Shown one piece after another: positions 6,580 to 9,931 of a stretch of 9,931 nucleotides of DNA. The stretch is from CALMEC01 sp963777565 (GTDB lineage: Bacteria > Actinomycetota > Thermoleophilia > Miltoncostaeales > Miltoncostaeaceae). The translations under genes were made by a program, and so were the position numbers. The stretch is from NCBI GenBank assembly GCA_963777565.1, contig CAVZQZ010000002.1:1-9931 (forward strand), written 5' to 3'. Under the pieces are notes generated by a model. It made no database searches and was not told the DNA's origin. It worked only from the letters and a program-made list of their open reading frames with translations. Positions within the stretch are counted from its first letter, which is position 1, and each line of letters starts with the position of its first letter.

Positions 6580-7638
6580 GTGTCATCCATCCTGAACGGT
6601 GGACAGCCCCCGAAGAAGCGGGCGCTGATACTCGCGGGCGGAGGGATGAAGGTCGCATTCCAGGCCGGCGTCCTACAGGTGCTGCTCGACGAGGCGGAGC
6701 TTCCGTTCGACCGCTTCGACCATGTCGACGGCTGCAGCGGCGGCGTCTTCAACCTGGCGATGTGGTGCCAGGGCTACAGCGGAAAGGAGATCGCCGACAA
6801 GTGGCGCGGCTTTCCCGTGAAGAAAGGCCTCGAGCTGAACTGGAGGAAGTACTGGAAGCTCACGCGTGCAGACTCGATCTTCGCGATGGACCGTTTTCGC
6901 CGGAACATCCTCAGGAAGCACTGGGGCCTGGAGTGGGAACGGATCAAGCGCATGGACGGCCGCGTCGGGCAGGAAGCGACGTTCAACGCGTTTGACTTCA
7001 CGCGGCAGCGGTTGGTCGTGCGCGAGGCGCGGGAGATGGAGGAGAGCTTCCTGGTCGCGTGTGTGGCGCTGCCGAGATGGTTCCCGCCGGTGTCGATCGA
7101 CGGCCGGACCTACATCGACGCCGTGTTCGTCACCGACGCCAACCTGGAGGAGGCGATCGAGCGTGGCGCCGACGAGCTGTGGGTGATCTGGACCGTCAGC
7201 CGGCGGGGGCGCTGGACCAACGGCTTCATCGGCAACTACTTCGGCGTGATCGAGGCATCGGCGAACGGCCACTTCGCGCGCGTGCGAGACCGCATCGACG
7301 AGGAACAACAAGGCGATCGCAGACGGAAAAGCGAACAAAGCGGAGTTCGGGCGGCGCATCGAGCTGAAGGTGATTGCGGGAGAGGTGCCGCTGCACTACC
7401 TCCTCAACATCAACCCCGACCGCTTCACCCAGGCCGTCGAGCTGGGCGTCGGCGCGGCGCGTCAGTGGTGTGTGCAGAACGGGATCCCGGTGAACCCGAT
7501 AACCCCCGACCACAAGATCCCGGTGCGCCCGACGCCCCCCGACCGCGGGAACCTCGTCAGCCTGAGCTTCGAGGAGCGCATGGACGGGGCGATCGCCGCC
7601 GGAGTCACGGACTACGAACAAGGCAATCGCGGCGGTGA
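6580..7638 (+). CDS. Unshifted reading of the second patatin gene: patatin domain plus out-of-frame tail
   Basis: Taken literally, translation from the GTG at 6580 yields 352 residues. Residues 1-241 are the real patatin core with S53 and D180. The last 110 or so are Arg/Pro/Gly-rich, have lost third-position G/C bias and look like an out-of-frame shadow. The product would keep the dyad but lose the end of the fold and the entire C-terminal domain, so it is probably inactive or unstable unless the frameshift is an artefact. Confidence 0.5.
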   Translation: MSSILNGGQPPKKRALILAGGGMKVAFQAGVLQVLLDEAELPFDRFDHVDGCSGGVFNLAMWCQGYSGKEIADKWRGFPVKKGLELNWRKYWKLTRADSIFAMDRFRRNILRKHWGLEWERIKRMDGRVGQEATFNAFDFTRQRLVVREAREMEESFLVACVALPRWFPPVSIDGRTYIDAVFVTDANLEEAIERGADELWVIWTVSRRGRWTNGFIGNYFGVIEASANGHFARVRDRIDEEQQGDRRRKSEQSGVRAAHRAEGDCGRGAAALPPQHQPRPLHPGRRAGRRRGASVVCAERDPGEPDNPRPQDPGAPDAPRPREPRQPELRGAHGRGDRRRSHGLRTRQSRR

Positions 7639-8209
7639 GCCCGTGACGCTGCGGCTGAAGATGTACGCCGACGATCTCGACGTCTTCATCTCCGACCCCG
7701 ACCACACGGCCCGCGTGACGGGCACGCTCGAGCTGGGCCCCCGCCTGGGCGGGACGGCCACGGTCAGCGACGGGTGGTTCAACCTGATGCCCTTCTCCGG
7801 CGACATCGACGAGCGGTGGATGTTCTACTGGTTGCCGTTGGACGGCACCACGCGGGTGCTGAGCGGCTACAAGAAGATGCGGGACGACCCCGAGGAGGAC
7901 CTGGGCGAGCTGTGGAGGGAGACCACGACTCTCTTCACCCACATCCTCGAGGACGCACCGGGCCCGCCGCCGCGGGACGCGCTGATCGAGGCGTTCAGCG
8001 CCGGGAGGCCCGAGCCCACCGGCGACGTTGTGGCGGCCGGCATCCTGCGAGTCGACCTGAAGGACTTCGCAGGGCTCCTGTCGAGCATCAGCGCCGACGG
8101 TCCCAGCAGGCGCGCTGAGGCCAGCGCCAAGGCGCGGTTCTCGGCGTTCTTCGTGGGCGGGCTTTGGGACGTCTACGCATCGCGGCTGCTGCCCGCGAGC
8201 CCCCTCTGA
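7370..8209 (+). CDS. C-terminal fragment of the frameshifted patatin-like protein
   Basis: An open frame of 279 residues when started at the GTG at 7370. Its coding character extends upstream to 7304, showing that it continues the patatin gene rather than being a separate one. No Shine-Dalgarno fits a start at 7370. The first 35 residues (LHYLLNINPDRF, then AVELGVGAARQWC) finish the patatin fold. The rest is the domain with DDLDVFISDPDH, GGTATVSDGWFNLM and the closing RFSAFFVGGLWDVYA. It ends in TGA at 8207. Confidence 0.55.
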   Translation: MIAGEVPLHYLLNINPDRFTQAVELGVGAARQWCVQNGIPVNPITPDHKIPVRPTPPDRGNLVSLSFEERMDGAIAAGVTDYEQGNRGGEPVTLRLKMYADDLDVFISDPDHTARVTGTLELGPRLGGTATVSDGWFNLMPFSGDIDERWMFYWLPLDGTTRVLSGYKKMRDDPEEDLGELWRETTTLFTHILEDAPGPPPRDALIEAFSAGRPEPTGDVVAAGILRVDLKDFAGLLSSISADGPSRRAEASAKARFSAFFVGGLWDVYASRLLPASPL

Positions 8210-8219
8210 GGCAATTCCG

Positions 8220-9836
8220 TCAGCGGGGCGGCCCGGACTCGCGCAGGTGCCCCGCCCCGCGCTCGGCGAGCGCCGCGATCGTCATCGAGGGGTTCATGCC
8301 GGCGGCGGTCGGGAGGATGGAGCCGTCGAGCACGAACAGCCCGTACGTGTCCCCATAGCCATGCACCGCGCCGAACTGGTTCACGACCCCCTCGGCCGCC
8401 GAGTCGGCCATCGGGCATCCTCCGAGCGGGTGCACCGTCATGAACTTGTGAAGGGGCCCGAAATCTCCGATCGGCATCCACTTGGCCTCGGCCTCCGATT
8501 TCTTGACGAACTCCTTGACCTGCCGTCGCATGGCCTCGAAGAGCCGGTCGTTCTGCAGCGACTCTTCGTCCTGTCTGATGTCGAGACGCCGCAGGAAGGT
8601 CAGCTTCATCGTCTTGTTCGGCTCCTCGTCACCGACCATGAGAAAGACGAGCGCGTCCTCGATCGAGTGGCCCCTGAACGTCCGGAGTTGCTTCTCGAGC
8701 CGGCCCCGCGTGACGGAGCGCCGTGTCGCGCTCACGTCGCTGAAACCGAGATACGTGGCAAGCCGTTTCAGCGTGAGCAGCGGAAGCTTGGGGTTCCGGA
8801 CCGCGCCGAGCGCGTAGACGAGGTCGAGCAGCCCGACCAGGCCACGCGGCAGCGCGCCGTCCTCGACGATGAAGCGCTGGTCGTCCCACAGGTCCATCAC
8901 GCCCGTTATGACCGGCGCATCCGGGGACTTCGGATGGCGCACGTGCGGATGCCTGGGATCGAACGCCACTGCGAGGGCGTCACCGTTTCCGCCGAACCGG
9001 TGCCCCAGCCGGGGTGAGAGGCGAGGCAGGCGCCGCCTGCTCTTCAGGAGCAGCCGCGTCGAGCCGAGCGAGCCCGCCGCCAGCACCACGACCGGCGCCT
9101 CGACGCTGTCCTTGTGGGCGAACGGGTGTCGCCGTTCAAGCTCGCGGAAACCAACCGTCCACATGCCGCCTTCGTAATGTGGGGGAACGAGCTCCACGAC
9201 TTCACGGCGCGGTCGGATGTCGGCACCCGCGTTGGTTGCCCGGGCGAGGTAGGTCATGTCGATGCTGTTCTTCGCATGCCTCGAGCACCCGACGTCGCAG
9301 AGCGCGTTGTTGTCGCAGCCCGATTGGTGTCGACCGAAACGAGTTCGGTCCACCCCGAAGTGCACGGCCAGCGGAGCGGGGTCGAACCGTAGGCCGGCGA
9401 GTCGCGCGAGTGCCGCGAACGCCTGGACCTTCGCGAGGCCGGGATCTGCATTCTGCGGGTCCAACATCGTCTCGACCGCGTCGTAGTAGGGATCGAGGGC
9501 GGCGCGATCGGTGCCGGCGGGCCAGCCCTGGGCGAACGTGTCCGGCTTGGCCCGCAGCAGGACGTTCGCGTAACAGAGCGATCCTCCGCCCACGCCCGCC
9601 GCGCAGATAACCCACATGTCCCGGAAGGAGCGAAAGTCGAGCATGCCGTCTGGGTTGAGCCACCTGTGCCACAGCAGCCCCGGCGCATCGCCGATGTGTC
9701 CCGGCGCCGGGAACTCGGAGAACTCGCGGCCTCGCTCGAGGACGCATACCCTCCAACCCGCCTCGGCGAGCCGGCAGGCCGTGACGCCGCCGCCGAATCC
9801 GGAGCCGACGACCACCGCGTCATATCTCCGCTCCAC
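8220..9836 (-). CDS. GMC-family FAD-dependent oxidoreductase, cholesterol-oxidase-like, 538 aa
   Basis: Predicted flavin oxidase or dehydrogenase of an alcohol, plausibly a sterol or other lipid alcohol. The N-terminal Rossmann motif GSGFGGG (11-17) with E34 at the end of the second strand binds FAD. GVGGGSLCYANV (81-92) is the second GMC signature. A cysteine segment (C174, C180, C184, then AKNSIDMTYL) is typical of the cholesterol-oxidase-like branch. The C-terminal catalytic motif HPLGGC gives H469, and GMNPSMTI gives N515, the His-Asn pair of GMC enzymes. I see no Tat or Sec signal, so it is probably cytosolic. The length is normal for the single-domain form. The GTG at 9836 starts right before the FAD fold; no clear Shine-Dalgarno precedes it. 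Its stop lies 10 bp from that of the patatin fusion, whose C-terminal domain is associated with this oxidase family, which supports a shared lipid substrate. Confidence 0.9.
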   Translation of the reverse strand: MERRYDAVVVGSGFGGGVTACRLAEAGWRVCVLERGREFSEFPAPGHIGDAPGLLWHRWLNPDGMLDFRSFRDMWVICAAGVGGGSLCYANVLLRAKPDTFAQGWPAGTDRAALDPYYDAVETMLDPQNADPGLAKVQAFAALARLAGLRFDPAPLAVHFGVDRTRFGRHQSGCDNNALCDVGCSRHAKNSIDMTYLARATNAGADIRPRREVVELVPPHYEGGMWTVGFRELERRHPFAHKDSVEAPVVVLAAGSLGSTRLLLKSRRRLPRLSPRLGHRFGGNGDALAVAFDPRHPHVRHPKSPDAPVITGVMDLWDDQRFIVEDGALPRGLVGLLDLVYALGAVRNPKLPLLTLKRLATYLGFSDVSATRRSVTRGRLEKQLRTFRGHSIEDALVFLMVGDEEPNKTMKLTFLRRLDIRQDEESLQNDRLFEAMRRQVKEFVKKSEAEAKWMPIGDFGPLHKFMTVHPLGGCPMADSAAEGVVNQFGAVHGYGDTYGLFVLDGSILPTAAGMNPSMTIAALAERGAGHLRESGPPR

Positions 9837-9842
9837 CGCCCG

Positions 9843-9848
9843 ACCCTA
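9843..9848 (-). promoter_or_regulatory. Possible -10 element of the GMC oxidoreductase gene
   Basis: Minus-strand TAGGGT fits TAnnnT and ends 6 nt before the GTG at 9836, which also lacks a Shine-Dalgarno; this would give a leaderless message. No convincing -35 lies 16-19 bp upstream (TTTCCC at 17 bp is weak). Confidence 0.2.
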
Positions 9849-9931
9849 CATCGGCTCAGACGCCAGGGAAACCCTCCGCTGACCGGATGGCCGCCGGCTC
9901 GCGCGAGGTCCTACAGAGGGTGGGCCCTGGC

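Larger units (their letters stand above)
6580..8209 (+). pseudogene. Patatin-like protein with C-terminal GMC-associated domain, broken by a one-base frameshift (542 aa if restored)
   Basis: Reading 6580 to the GAG at 7300, skipping one base at 7303 and continuing from AAC at 7304 gives one coherent protein. Patatin part: GGGMKV at 20-25 in place of the usual GGGxRG, GCSGG with S53 as nucleophile, and D180 in YIDAVF where DGG/DGA is usual. After the junction the restored chain runs on through the end of the patatin fold (about 264-300). A C-terminal domain of about 200 residues (328-540) contains DDLDVFISDPDH, LGGTATVSDGWFNLM, SGYKKMRDD and ETTTLFTHIL; from memory this resembles a domain attached to large actinobacterial GMC oxidoreductases. 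Third-position G/C bias switches frame exactly at 7300-7304. A true null allele, a sequencing or assembly error, or (least likely) programmed frameshifting could explain it. Predicted lipid or sterol-ester hydrolase. It converges on the GMC oxidase gene 10 bp away. Confidence 0.8.

Noticed and set aside
7300..7325. Programmed +1 ribosomal frameshifting in the second patatin gene
   Set aside because: I see no in-frame stop, rare-codon pause or Shine-Dalgarno-like stimulator at the shift, and the out-of-frame tail is long and noncoding in character. A mutation or sequencing indel is simpler.
8247..9017. A 256-codon plus-strand open frame opposite the GMC oxidase
   Set aside because: The minus strand carries the complete GMC motifs; this frame has none and is a shadow.
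9849..9931. Possible start of another gene at the right edge
   Set aside because: No start codon with a ribosome site and no recognisable coding signal could be supported in these 83 bases.

Overview
The window is about 9.9 kb of GC-rich DNA, densely coding, with strong G/C bias at third codon positions and both GTG and ATG starts. Together with TAnnnT-type -10 elements, probable leaderless or short-leader mRNAs and the protein families present, this suggests a soil-type actinobacterium, possibly Thermoleophilia-like (Solirubrobacterales/Gaiellales). That placement is inference, since no rRNA, tRNA or lineage marker is present. I see no mobile element, CRISPR array or RNA gene.

Layout, left to right: a metallophosphoesterase (minus, GTG start at 1098) and a patatin-like phospholipase (plus, ATG at 1218) diverge from a 119-bp intergenic region with a candidate promoter for each. 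The phospholipase converges, with a 21-bp gap, on a minus-strand two-gene operon: an SRPBCC-fold protein (GTG at 6472) followed, through an ATGA overlap, by an 1117-residue protein made of a zinc ribbon, a class III nucleotide cyclase, a STAND-type ATPase and TPR-like repeats. This operon diverges from a second, unlike patatin gene (plus, GTG at 6580). The two promoters appear to share one palindromic -35 box. The second patatin carries a single-base frameshift near 7303; restored, it is a 542-residue protein with a C-terminal domain that resembles, from memory, one found attached to large actinobacterial GMC oxidoreductases. It converges, with a 10-bp gap, on a cholesterol-oxidase-like GMC oxidoreductase (minus, 8220-9836).

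Working reading (inference): this is a lipid- or sterol-handling neighbourhood. Two acyl hydrolases could release fatty acids or sterols, a flavin oxidase could oxidise the alcohol, and an SRPBCC protein that could bind a hydrophobic ligand is translationally coupled to a large cyclase/ATPase signalling protein. The metallophosphoesterase may be a bystander. The most notable points are the shared -35 promoter pair, the coupling of the SRPBCC protein to the cyclase/STAND protein with its altered active site, the patatin plus GMC-associated-domain fusion beside a GMC oxidase, and the sharply localised frameshift.
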